Source: Prevotella melaninogenica (GTDB taxonomy: Bacteria; Bacteroidota; Bacteroidia; Bacteroidales; Bacteroidaceae). From it: DNA of 64,000 bases. The DNA is taken from NCBI RefSeq assembly GCF_003609775.1, contig NZ_AP018049.1, positions 186,001-250,000 on the forward strand. The letters run 5' to 3'. Shown here piece after piece: positions 53,841-61,381 of this stretch (the first letter of the stretch is position 1; every line of letters begins with the position of its first letter). Below the pieces are notes generated by a model. It worked only from the letters and a program-made list of their open reading frames with translations, was not told the DNA's origin and ran no database searches. Made by a program: the position numbers and the translations under genes.

Positions 53841-55868
53841 ATGAAACGTAAACTCGCATTTTTATATGCCTTAGGACTCTCCCTTTGCACGCTGGCACAG
53901 GGTTGGCCTGCTGGTTATGGTGGCGTAATGCTACAAGGTTTTTATTGGGATTCATTTGATGATTCGCAGTGGATTGTATTGGAGAAGAAGGCAAATGACT
54001 TCTCTGGTTACTTCGATCTTGTATGGGTTCCACAGAGTGGTAAGGCTGCCGCAACGAAGTCAATGGGTTATGATCCACTCTATTACTTCAATCAGAACTC
54101 ATCGTTCGGTACTGAGGCGGAGTTGAGGAGTATGATTACTACCTTTAAGAACAAGCAGATTGGTACGATTGCCGATGTGGTTATCAATCACCATGGAACG
54201 AATAATGGATGGTTTGGTTTCCCTGCAGAAGTTTATAAGGGAGTAACTTATCAAAACCTTTCTACGGATGTTTGTGCTGACGATGACGGTGGAGCGGCTG
54301 CTACAGAAGCAAGAAAAACGGGTGCTCAACTTAGTCTGAACAATGACGATGGAGAAGGTTGGGGCGGTATGCGCGACCTTGATCATAAGAGTAGTAACGT
54401 ACAGAAGATAGTGAAAGCATACGAAAACTACTTGCTAAACGACCTTGGTTATGCTGGTTTCCGTTATGATATGGTGAAGGGATTTGCTGCTTCTCATGTT
54501 GGTAATTATAATACAGCGGCTAACGTTACTTACTCTGTTGGCGAGTTTTGGGATGGCAATGCGAATACTGTAAAGGCGTGGATTGATGGCACAGGAAAAC
54601 GTAGTGCAGCCTTTGACTTTGCTTTCCGCTATACCGTTCGTGATGCTATCAATCAGAATAATTGGAGTGTGCTTAACGGATCGAGAACAACAGGAATCAA
54701 TGTTGATAATGGAGCTTATAAGCAGTATGCCGTTACCTTCGTTGAGAATCACGATGTTCAAGACAGAGGAACAACGAGCGGTTACACTCCAGATCCTATC
54801 CGTAAGGATACGTTAGCAGCCAATGCTTACTTGTTGGCAATGCCTGGAACTCCTTGTGTTTTCTATACTCATTACCTCGCTTATCCAAAGGAAATAAAGG
54901 CAATGATTGATGCCCGTAAGTTGGCTGGTGTAACGAATACGAGCAGTTATCAGAACTATCGTTCTTCTACTGGCTATTATGCGAATGTTGTTACGGGTAC
55001 GAACGGAAATCTATTGGTCGTTGTGGGTAGTAATGCTAACCAACTAATAGTTCCTACTTCACGTTATACAAAGCTCTTGAGTGGTTATCATTACGCTTAT
55101 TATTTGACTAATGATGCTGAGACCCCTTGGGCTGATAAGGCAAGTGGAGCGTATGAAGGGGATAATTTAAAGGTAAAACTAACTGCCGTGTCTGCCAATG
55201 CGGGAGCTAAACTTGTTTATACAACGAATGGTGCAACACCAACAGCAAGCAGCGTACAGGTGGCTTCTGGAACGGAGATAACTCTCCCTGAGGGCGAAAC
55301 AACCTTGAAGGTGGCATTGTTGGCAGGTGGTGTTGTGGGTAAGGTTATCACGCGCAGCTATAAGATAGCTGCTACTGCTCCTTACACGCCAGAGATAATC
55401 CGTGTCTATGTGAATACTGATCAGGTGGGTTGGAACTCATACGTGAATTATCATTCATGGGGTGGTACGCACACAGCAACGTCATGGCCGGGAGATAAGG
55501 TTACTTCAAAGACAATCCTGAATGGTAAAACTTGGTTCTATAAGGACTATACGCTCACGAAAGCAGATGACTATGTGAACTTTGTGTTTAATATTGGTAC
55601 GGCTTCAAATGCCAGTGCTAATCAGACTGTGGATATCGAACGTGTGAAGAAAACGTCTTATTTTGAAGTCGCATCAACAAAGGATAACGGTAAGTTTACA
55701 GTCAATAATGTGACGAGTGTGGTCACTGGTATTGGGGGAGTTGAAACTGATGCTCAACAGAGTAAGGCTGATAAATATTACTATACGCTCTCTGGTCAGC
55801 GACTCACTGGAACGCCTACGCAGCGTGGAGTTTATATTCATGCAGGCAAGAAGATTGTTGTAAAATAA
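53841..55868 (+). CDS. secreted alpha-amylase (GH13) with starch-binding module and C-terminal sorting-like tail
   Basis: The 675-residue enzyme cleaves internal alpha-1,4 links of starch. It has a signal peptide (MKRKLAFLYALGLSLCTLAQ) and a GH13 barrel with DVVINHHGT, nucleophile Asp210 (GFRYD), acid/base Glu235 (GEFWDG) and Asp305 (ENHDVQD). A chitobiase-C-like beta domain (LVYTTNGATPTASS, about 450-510) and a CBM26-like starch-binding module (IRVYVNTDQVGWNSYVNYHSW) follow. The last 30 residues (YYYTLSGQRLTGTPTQRGVYIHAGKKIVVK) resemble the tail of the LRR protein and type IX secretion signals. It is not a SusG-type lipoprotein. It has its own promoter and operator. Confidence 0.92.
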   Translation: MKRKLAFLYALGLSLCTLAQGWPAGYGGVMLQGFYWDSFDDSQWIVLEKKANDFSGYFDLVWVPQSGKAAATKSMGYDPLYYFNQNSSFGTEAELRSMITTFKNKQIGTIADVVINHHGTNNGWFGFPAEVYKGVTYQNLSTDVCADDDGGAAATEARKTGAQLSLNNDDGEGWGGMRDLDHKSSNVQKIVKAYENYLLNDLGYAGFRYDMVKGFAASHVGNYNTAANVTYSVGEFWDGNANTVKAWIDGTGKRSAAFDFAFRYTVRDAINQNNWSVLNGSRTTGINVDNGAYKQYAVTFVENHDVQDRGTTSGYTPDPIRKDTLAANAYLLAMPGTPCVFYTHYLAYPKEIKAMIDARKLAGVTNTSSYQNYRSSTGYYANVVTGTNGNLLVVVGSNANQLIVPTSRYTKLLSGYHYAYYLTNDAETPWADKASGAYEGDNLKVKLTAVSANAGAKLVYTTNGATPTASSVQVASGTEITLPEGETTLKVALLAGGVVGKVITRSYKIAATAPYTPEIIRVYVNTDQVGWNSYVNYHSWGGTHTATSWPGDKVTSKTILNGKTWFYKDYTLTKADDYVNFVFNIGTASNASANQTVDIERVKKTSYFEVASTKDNGKFTVNNVTSVVTGIGGVETDAQQSKADKYYYTLSGQRLTGTPTQRGVYIHAGKKIVVK

Positions 55869-55948
55869 GAAAAGCTACCAGATAAAAAGAAAAATAGCAT
55901 ACTCTTTCTTACGTAATCTCTTTTGTTTAGATACGTAGTGACATTGAG

Positions 55949-55992
55949 AAAGTAAGTCTTCTTATTAAATTAAGGGGGCTTACTTTTTATTT
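55949..55992 (+). terminator. intrinsic terminator after the amylase
   Basis: AAAGTAAG (55949-55956) pairs with CTTACTTT (55979-55986), followed by a T-rich run. Confidence 0.7.
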
Positions 55993-56058
55993 TATAAGTC
56001 TTTGCTAAGGTTATATTGTGCTTATTTATACAATGACTTGTATTGTGTTTGGCCCTCC

Positions 56059-56093
56059 GCACATGATGTGCTCATAGTTCGCACCATTGGTGT
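56059..56093. repeat. family B cluster, two palindromes at 22-bp period
   Basis: GCACATGATGTGC at 56059 and GCACCATTGGTGT at 56081, with a degenerate ACGATGGT-containing unit at 56103. Confidence 0.7.
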
Positions 56094-56250
56094 TAGGCAT
56101 CATTACGATGGTAAAAGATGGTGGAATAGGGTGGAGTAGGCAAGGCTTTTTGAATGATATCAGGGTAAAAAGAGATGTAATTGAATAGCAATCACTATTA
56201 TAAACAAAGTCTTAAATAATGTAAAACTTGTAATATTTACAAGGCTAACT

Positions 56251-56282
56251 TTTGTTTCTCTCGGAAAATAGATATATCTTTG
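56251..56282 (+). promoter_or_regulatory. promoter of the superoxide reductase gene
   Basis: TTTG (56251-56254), 20 bases and TATCTTTG (56275-56282), 30 bases before the start. Confidence 0.75.
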
Positions 56283-56311
56283 CAGACATAACATTAAAGA
56301 AATAATTTATT

Positions 56312-56680
56312 ATGGCAAAGAGAAACGAAGTATATAAGTGTTCAGAGAGTGGTCAGATCGTTGAAGTATTAGTAGGCGGTGAGTGTGGTGTTGCTGGTAT
56401 GGAGCATGTAGTTGAGAATACTACTGATGCTGCTACCGAGAAGCACGTACCAGTTGTTGAGAAGATTGAAGGTGGTTACCGCGTAACTGTTGGTGAGGTT
56501 GAGCACCCAATGACAGAGGCTCACTCTATCCTTTGGATTGAGTTGGTAACTAACAACAACGAGGTTCTCCGCAAGTATCTTGAACCAACAGACCGTCCAG
56601 TAGCTGAGTTTAAGACTGATGCAACTGAGGTTTATGCACGTGAGTACTGCAATCTTCACGGTCTTTGGCGTTCAAAGTAA
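56312..56680 (+). CDS. superoxide reductase (desulfoferrodoxin-like, first iron site degenerate)
   Basis: It reduces superoxide to peroxide without releasing oxygen, protecting an anaerobe. The catalytic iron ligands are His45, His65, His71, Cys113 and His116 (EKHVP, VEHPMTEAHSILW, EYCNLHGLW). The N-terminal desulforedoxin part keeps its fold-like start (VYKCSESGQIVEVLVGGECG) but has only Cys10 and Cys25 of the usual four Cys (CxxC and CC), so it probably cannot hold the FeCys4 centre. 122 residues. It is monocistronic with its own promoter and terminator. Confidence 0.9.
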   Translation: MAKRNEVYKCSESGQIVEVLVGGECGVAGMEHVVENTTDAATEKHVPVVEKIEGGYRVTVGEVEHPMTEAHSILWIELVTNNNEVLRKYLEPTDRPVAEFKTDATEVYAREYCNLHGLWRSK

Positions 56681-56711
56681 GAGTAACTTTTCATACTTAC
56701 ATATAATAGTG

Positions 56712-56755
56712 GGTGTATGATTCTTCTTAAAAAGGAGGTCATACACCTTTTTTCT
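56712..56755 (+). terminator. intrinsic terminator after superoxide reductase
   Basis: GGTGTATGA (56712-56720) pairs with TCATACACC (56739-56747), followed by T6. Confidence 0.85.
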
Positions 56756-56785
56756 TTTCCTTTTTCCTATTATTCTTTTATTATG

Positions 56786-56825
56786 TTGGGCTTATTAGCC
56801 TTATTAGCCTAATTAGGCTAATAAT
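56786..56825. repeat. family C repeat
   Basis: GGGCTTATTAGCC, TTATTAGCCTAATTA and GGCTAATAA in 9-bp steps form the clearest copy of this family. Confidence 0.55.
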
Positions 56826-56854
56826 CTTCTCAAAAGCTCTTGAAAGTTATAAAA

Positions 56855-56886
56855 CAAAAAAAGGAATTACTTTCGTAATTCCTTTT
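56855..56886 (-). terminator. terminator of the tRNA-Asn gene
   Basis: GGAATTAC pairs with GTAATTCC around TTTC, and the A7 run on the plus strand gives U7 on the minus strand. It is 5 bases from the tRNA 3' end. Confidence 0.8.
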
Positions 56887-56890
56887 GATG

Positions 56891-56964
56891 CGCTCCAGGA
56901 TGGGCTTGAACCAACGACCCCCTGATTAACAGTCAGGTGCTCTAACCAACTGAGCTACTGAAGC
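56891..56964 (-). tRNA. tRNA-Asn (anticodon GTT)
   Basis: It folds as a 74-base cloverleaf: acceptor GCTTCAG/CTGGAGC with discriminator G, D arm GCTC/GAGC, anticodon stem CCTGA/TCAGG with loop CTGTTAA (anticodon GTT), T loop TTCAAGC. The T stem GTTGG/CCATC has one T-T mismatch. No CCA is encoded. It has its own promoter and terminator. Confidence 0.95.
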
Positions 56965-56996
56965 AGTTTGTATTGCTTATTTCTTGTAAGCGGTTG

Positions 56997-57028
56997 CAAA
57001 GGTAGTATGTTTCTTTGAAACTACCAAA
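56997..57028 (-). promoter_or_regulatory. tRNA-Asn promoter
   Basis: On the minus strand, TTTG (57028-57025), 20 bases and TACCTTTG (57004-56997), a full consensus. Confidence 0.75.
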
Positions 57029-57109
57029 TGTTTTTGAAGAAAATTTCAAGAAAATCGTAATTTTCTTTATTTTCGTTGTTATTAAGGCGTGTTTTCCATT
57101 ATAATAATG

Positions 57110-57117
57110 TACTTTTG
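57110..57117 (+). promoter_or_regulatory. -7 element of the S41 protease gene
   Basis: TACTTTTG followed by TCCCG, 43 bases before the start. Confidence 0.55.
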
Positions 57118-57160
57118 TCCCGTTATAAGAACATTAAACAACAAACAGATATAATATATA

Positions 57161-58909
57161 ATGAGAAAATTGTTTTTGGCTTTCGGACTCTGGTTGCTAA
57201 CTTTCAGTGGGTCTGTTATGGCACAAAGCACAGCAGAAAAGGATCATAACTTTAAGGTTGCAAAGAATCTTGAGACTTTTTCGGCTATTTACAAGTACCT
57301 TGACTTGATGTATGTTGATAGCCTTAATGCCGACGAAGTAATCGGAACGGGTATCAATTATATGCTTCGTTCGCTCGATCCTTACACGGTTTATTATCCT
57401 GAGGAGAAGGTGAAAGACCTCGACTTGATGATTTCGGGTAAGTATGCAGGTGTTGGCGCATTGATTCGTTATAATTTCTTATTGAAGAATACGGTGATAG
57501 ATGAGCCATACGAGAATATGCCTGCTGCGGAAGTTGGATTGAAGAAAGGTGACGTTATCCTTGCTATTGGCGATTCGTCGATGGTGGGTAAGGATGTTGC
57601 CTACGTCAGCAATCATTTGCGTGGCGATGCTGGAACAACCTTTATTTTGACTGTTCAGCGTCCGTCAGTGAATAAGAAGATGAAATTTAAGATTACCCGT
57701 CGATCTATTCAGCTCCCTGCTGTACCTTATTATGGTGTGCAGGATGGTGGAGTTGGATATTTGAATCTTAACTCTTTCACAACGGGTTGTGCTAAGGACG
57801 TACGTCGTGCCTTCCTTGATATGAAGAAACAGGGGATGACTTCACTTGTTTTTGACCTCCGTAATAATGGTGGTGGTAGTTTGCAGGAAGCAGTTAATAT
57901 TGTAAATATGTTTGTACCGAAGGGTATTACACTCGTGAAGACAGTGGGTAAGATGGATCGTGCAAACAATGAATATAAGACAACTGTTGAACCAATCGAT
58001 ACCCTCATGCCAATCGTTGTGTTGGTGAATGACGAGTCTGCCAGTGCCAGTGAGATTACCAGTGGTAGTTTGCAGGACCTTGATCGTGCGGTAGTTCTTG
58101 GTACACGTACATACGGTAAGGGACTTGTACAGGTGTCAATGGACCTTCCTTATAATGGAAATTTAAAACTCACGTCAAGTAAGTATTATATTCCGAGCGG
58201 ACGTTGTATACAAGCTATCAACTATAAGCATGGCAATGGTGGATATACTGAGCATGTTCCTGATTCACTGACACGTGTTTTCCATACTGCAAATGGACGT
58301 GTAGTGCGTGATGGTGGTGGTATTAAGCCAGATGTTGAGGTACGTCCTGACTCTTTGCCAAACATCGCTTTCTATCTTGCTTCCTCTGGTCGTGATTCAA
58401 CGGAGGTGATGTGGAACTGGGAATTGCAGTATTTAAAGAAGCATCCTACGATTGGTCCTGCAAAGACATTTGTTATTTCAGATGCTGATTTTGAGGATTT
58501 CAAGCAGGCTGTGCTGAAGAGTGGTTTCAAGTATGACCGTGAGAGTAAGAAATACTTGGAGAACCTTGTTAAGTTGGCTAAGTTTGAAGGCTATTATGAC
58601 GAAGCAAAACCAGAGTTTGAAGCTTTGGAGAAAAAGTTGAATCATAATCTTGCTAAAGACCTTGATTATAACAAGCAGACACTGAAAAAAGTGTTGACGA
58701 GTGACCTCGTTTCAGCTTATTATTACCAGAAAGGCTCCTTAGAGAATAGTCTACAATTTGATAAGCAGTGGAAGAAGGCTGTGGAAATCTTGCAGAATCC
58801 AGCAGAGTATAAGAAACTCTTGCAGCCTGTTGTTGGTCAGCCATTAGTTAAGCTCGAACCAGCAAGCAATGTAGCTGTTGATAATAAGAAGAAGCCAAAG
58901 GCGAAATAA
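57161..58909 (+). CDS. C-terminal processing protease, family S41
   Basis: The 582-residue periplasmic serine protease has a signal peptide (MRKLFLAFGLWLLTFSGSVMAQ), a PDZ domain (about 85-170, with VGLKKGDVILAIGD) and the S41 catalytic domain with FDLRNNGGG, nucleophile Ser in DESASASE and the catalytic Lys in TYGKGLVQ. A C-terminal extension of about 200 residues and a basic KKKPKAK end follow. It probably trims or degrades envelope proteins. It has its own -7 box and is followed by a 19-bp hairpin. Confidence 0.93.
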   Translation: MRKLFLAFGLWLLTFSGSVMAQSTAEKDHNFKVAKNLETFSAIYKYLDLMYVDSLNADEVIGTGINYMLRSLDPYTVYYPEEKVKDLDLMISGKYAGVGALIRYNFLLKNTVIDEPYENMPAAEVGLKKGDVILAIGDSSMVGKDVAYVSNHLRGDAGTTFILTVQRPSVNKKMKFKITRRSIQLPAVPYYGVQDGGVGYLNLNSFTTGCAKDVRRAFLDMKKQGMTSLVFDLRNNGGGSLQEAVNIVNMFVPKGITLVKTVGKMDRANNEYKTTVEPIDTLMPIVVLVNDESASASEITSGSLQDLDRAVVLGTRTYGKGLVQVSMDLPYNGNLKLTSSKYYIPSGRCIQAINYKHGNGGYTEHVPDSLTRVFHTANGRVVRDGGGIKPDVEVRPDSLPNIAFYLASSGRDSTEVMWNWELQYLKKHPTIGPAKTFVISDADFEDFKQAVLKSGFKYDRESKKYLENLVKLAKFEGYYDEAKPEFEALEKKLNHNLAKDLDYNKQTLKKVLTSDLVSAYYYQKGSLENSLQFDKQWKKAVEILQNPAEYKKLLQPVVGQPLVKLEPASNVAVDNKKKPKAK

Positions 58910-58926
58910 AGGGAACTTTATAGAAT

Positions 58927-58971
58927 GAATTAGGGCTTATAGGTTTGTTTGGAACCTATAAGCCCTAATTC
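58927..58971. repeat. perfect 19-bp hairpin of family C type
   Basis: GAATTAGGGCTTATAGGTT pairs perfectly with AACCTATAAGCCCTAATTC around a 7-base loop. It may end the protease transcript, although no T-run follows. Confidence 0.65.
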
Positions 58972-59047
58972 ATTAATATGGTTTCGGTTTTTTGTTAGTG
59001 CGGTCTTGTAAATATATCTCTGTTTTCTGTTGTTGTGTTGGTGTTTG

Positions 59048-59082
59048 GTACGTGTGATGCTGTTGGTAAACACCGTTGGTGT
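59048..59082. repeat. family B cluster, two units at 22-bp period
   Basis: GTACGTGTGATGC at 59048 and ACACCGTTGGTGT at 59070, plus a degenerate unit at 59092. Confidence 0.55.
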
Positions 59083-59205
59083 TGAGGGTTAAATATGATG
59101 CTGTGTATAGTAGAGTGGAGAGTAATTTACTGTAAAAAAAGTGTTGTAAAACCAAAGGTAAATGGGATGTATTTAGCTGTTTGAATGTTCAAAGAGTACG
59201 ATTGT

Positions 59206-59297
59206 CGAATTATTTTCATGAAAAAAAATATTTTTGTTCATGAAGAAAAATATTTCTCTTCGTGAAAATAAATATTTATGTTCTCGAAAGGATTTTG
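59206..59297. repeat. family A 92-bp array
   Basis: Palindromes start at 59213, 59235, 59257 and 59279 (TTTTCATGAAAA, TGTTCATGAAGA, TCTTCGTGAAAA, TGTTCTCGAAAG). The left end is CGAATTA and the right end is degenerate. Confidence 0.8.
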
Positions 59298-59416
59298 ATT
59301 TTGGTAAGCTTCTTCGGGCTAATGAAAATGGTGCTTGCTTCTTATAACGCGAGAAAATAATTATGTGAAGGCTTCCCTTTAAATCATTTACGTACTGATA
59401 AAAAAGCCGTAAAACA

Positions 59417-59448
59417 TTTGGTGTGTGGAGAAAATATTCGTAACTTTG
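59417..59448 (+). promoter_or_regulatory. rimP-nusA-infB promoter
   Basis: TTTG (59417-59420), 20 bases and TAACTTTG (59441-59448), about 55 bases from the rimP start. Confidence 0.75.
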
Positions 59449-59462
59449 CAAACGTTCAGAGG

Positions 59463-59494
59463 AATGAGGGGCTTTTAATAGTCCCTCATTTTTC
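59463..59494 (+). terminator. terminator-like hairpin in the rimP leader
   Basis: AATGAGGG (59463-59470) pairs with CCCTCATT (59483-59490), then T-rich sequence, ending 15 bases before the rimP ATG. It lies between promoter and gene, so it can only act as an attenuator, plausibly one sensitive to NusA. Confidence 0.55.
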
Positions 59495-59508
59495 ATATTA
59501 AAACACTT

Positions 59509-59976
59509 ATGATAGATAAAAACGTTGTAAAAAGTCTCGTTGACGAGTGGCTGGAAGGTAAGGAATACTTCCTGGTTGACATTCAAATCAGTTCTGACGA
59601 TAAGATTGTCGTTGAGATTGACCATGCCGATGGTGTATGGATTGAAGATTGTGTAGAGTTGAGCAAGTATATCGAAGATCGTCTTTCACGTGATGAGGAA
59701 GATTACGAACTTGAGGTAGGCTCTGCAGGATTGGGACAGCCATTTAAGGTTCCTCAGCAGTATCAGAACTTCATAGGGAAGGAAGTTGAGGTGCTCGGTA
59801 AGGACGGAAAGAAAGTCAAAGGCGTGTTAAAGAGCGTTGATGGTAACGACTTTGTTGTGGCAGTCAATGAGAAGGTACAAGTGGAAGGTAAGAAACGTCC
59901 AGTGAAGATGGACGTAGACCATGCGTACAAGATGGATGAAGTAAAATATACAAAATACATAATTAGTTTCAAGTAA
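59509..59976 (+). CDS. rimP: ribosome maturation factor RimP
   Basis: It assists maturation of the 30S subunit. The 155-residue protein has the two-domain RimP layout: N-terminal alpha/beta domain with WIEDCVELSKYIEDRL and LEVGSAGLGQPFKVPQQYQNFIGKEVEV, then an SH3-like C-terminal domain (KKVKGVLKSVDGNDFVV). It starts just downstream of a terminator-like leader hairpin, and nusA begins 5 bases after its stop. The rimP-nusA-infB order is widely conserved. Confidence 0.93.
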   Translation: MIDKNVVKSLVDEWLEGKEYFLVDIQISSDDKIVVEIDHADGVWIEDCVELSKYIEDRLSRDEEDYELEVGSAGLGQPFKVPQQYQNFIGKEVEVLGKDGKKVKGVLKSVDGNDFVVAVNEKVQVEGKKRPVKMDVDHAYKMDEVKYTKYIISFK

Positions 59977-59980
59977 AGCT

Positions 59981-61246
59981 ATGGCAGCAAGAAAAATAGA
60001 AGAAGAACGTCCGAATATGATCGAGACCTTCAAGGAGTTTAAAGACACCAAGAGCATCGATCGTACTACATTGGTGAGCGTTTTGGAGGAGAGCTTCCGT
60101 AATGTACTCGCTAAGATTTTCGGTAGTGACGAAAACTTCGACGTGATTGTAAACCCTGATAAGGGTGACTTCGAGATTCACCGTAACCGTGTGGTTGTGG
60201 CTGATGGCGAGGTTGAGGATGAGAATAAAGAAATTAGCCTTACAGATGCACGTAAGATTGAGTCAGACTATGAGGTAGGTGAGGATGTTAGTGAGGAGGT
60301 AGACTTTAATAAGTTCGGCCGCCGTGCTATCTTGAACCTTCGTCAGACTTTGGCTTCTAAGATTCTTGAGCTGGAGCATGACTCTTTGTATAACAAGTAT
60401 AAGGATCGTGTTGGTCAGATTATCTCTGGTGAGGTTTATCAGACTTGGAAGCGCGAGGTTCTTCTTGTTGACGATGAGAATAACGAGTTGATTCTCCCTA
60501 AGGGCGAGCAGATTCCACGTGATCAGTATCGTAAAGGCGAGACTGTTCGTGCGGTGATTCATCGTGTTGATAACGAGAATAACAATCCTAAGATTATTCT
60601 TTCACGTACTGCTCCTGAGTTCCTTGAGCGTCTGCTTGAGGCTGAGGTGCCAGAAATCAACGATGGTTTGATTGCTATTCGTAAGATTGCTCGTATGCCA
60701 GGTGAGCGTGCTAAGATTGCTGTTGAGAGCTTTGATGAGCGTATCGACCCAGTTGGAGCTTGTGTTGGTGTACGTGGTAGCCGTGTTCATGGTATTGTCC
60801 GTGAACTTTGCAACGAGAACCTCGACGTTATCAACTGGACAGCAAATACTAAACTCTTTATTCAGCGTGCACTCGCTCCTGCAAAGGTAAGCAGCCTTAC
60901 AGTTGATGAGGAGAATAAGAAGGCCGAGGTTTACTTGCAGCCAGAGGAAGTTAGTCTTGCGATTGGTCGTGGCGGTATGAATATCAAGTTGGCAAGTATG
61001 CTGACAGGTTATACCATTGACGTATTCCGTGAACTTGACGAGCAGAGTGCAGAGGAGGATATTTACTTGGACGAGTTCTCTGATGAAATCGACCAGTGGG
61101 TTATCGATGCCATTAAGGGTATCGGACTCGATACAGCACGCCAGGTACTCAACGCTCCACGTGAGATGCTGATTGAAAAGGCAGACTTGGAGGTAGAGAC
61201 CGTTGATAGCGTGTTGAACGTATTGAAATCAGAGTTTGAACAGTAA
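59981..61246 (+). CDS. nusA: transcription termination/antitermination factor NusA
   Basis: The 421-residue protein modulates pausing and termination. It has an N-terminal RNA-polymerase-binding domain (about 1-125), an S1 domain (ISGEVYQTWKREVLLVD), KH1 (AIRKIARMPGERAKIAV, VGACVGVRGSRVHGIV) and KH2 (VSLAIGRGGMNIKLASMLTG), then a short helical C-terminal part with one helix-hairpin-helix-like segment (IKGIGLDTARQVL). It lacks the long acidic repeats of E. coli NusA. It follows rimP by 5 bases. Confidence 0.95.
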   Translation: MAARKIEEERPNMIETFKEFKDTKSIDRTTLVSVLEESFRNVLAKIFGSDENFDVIVNPDKGDFEIHRNRVVVADGEVEDENKEISLTDARKIESDYEVGEDVSEEVDFNKFGRRAILNLRQTLASKILELEHDSLYNKYKDRVGQIISGEVYQTWKREVLLVDDENNELILPKGEQIPRDQYRKGETVRAVIHRVDNENNNPKIILSRTAPEFLERLLEAEVPEINDGLIAIRKIARMPGERAKIAVESFDERIDPVGACVGVRGSRVHGIVRELCNENLDVINWTANTKLFIQRALAPAKVSSLTVDEENKKAEVYLQPEEVSLAIGRGGMNIKLASMLTGYTIDVFRELDEQSAEEDIYLDEFSDEIDQWVIDAIKGIGLDTARQVLNAPREMLIEKADLEVETVDSVLNVLKSEFEQ

Positions 61247-61381
61247 AAGGTGATTGGTTGGTGGGTGATGGCTGTTGACTGAAAGCTAACGGGTGTGACT
61301 ATTCAGCAACTCCATGTTCGGAACCCCTCTCTACCAAAAGGCATATCAACAACCAACACCCTACACCGAAAAATAAAGTTA

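Noticed and set aside
59446..59459. TTGCAAACGTTCAG near the rimP promoter as a fourth LacI-type operator
   Set aside because: Only one half matches TGCAAACGATTGCA and it overlaps the -7 box of a translation operon, unlike the three real sites.
59173..59625. 150-codon minus-strand frame upstream of rimP
   Set aside because: It is a translation of the family A array (FFFMNKNIFFHENN-like) continuing into the antisense of rimP, and it crosses the rimP promoter.
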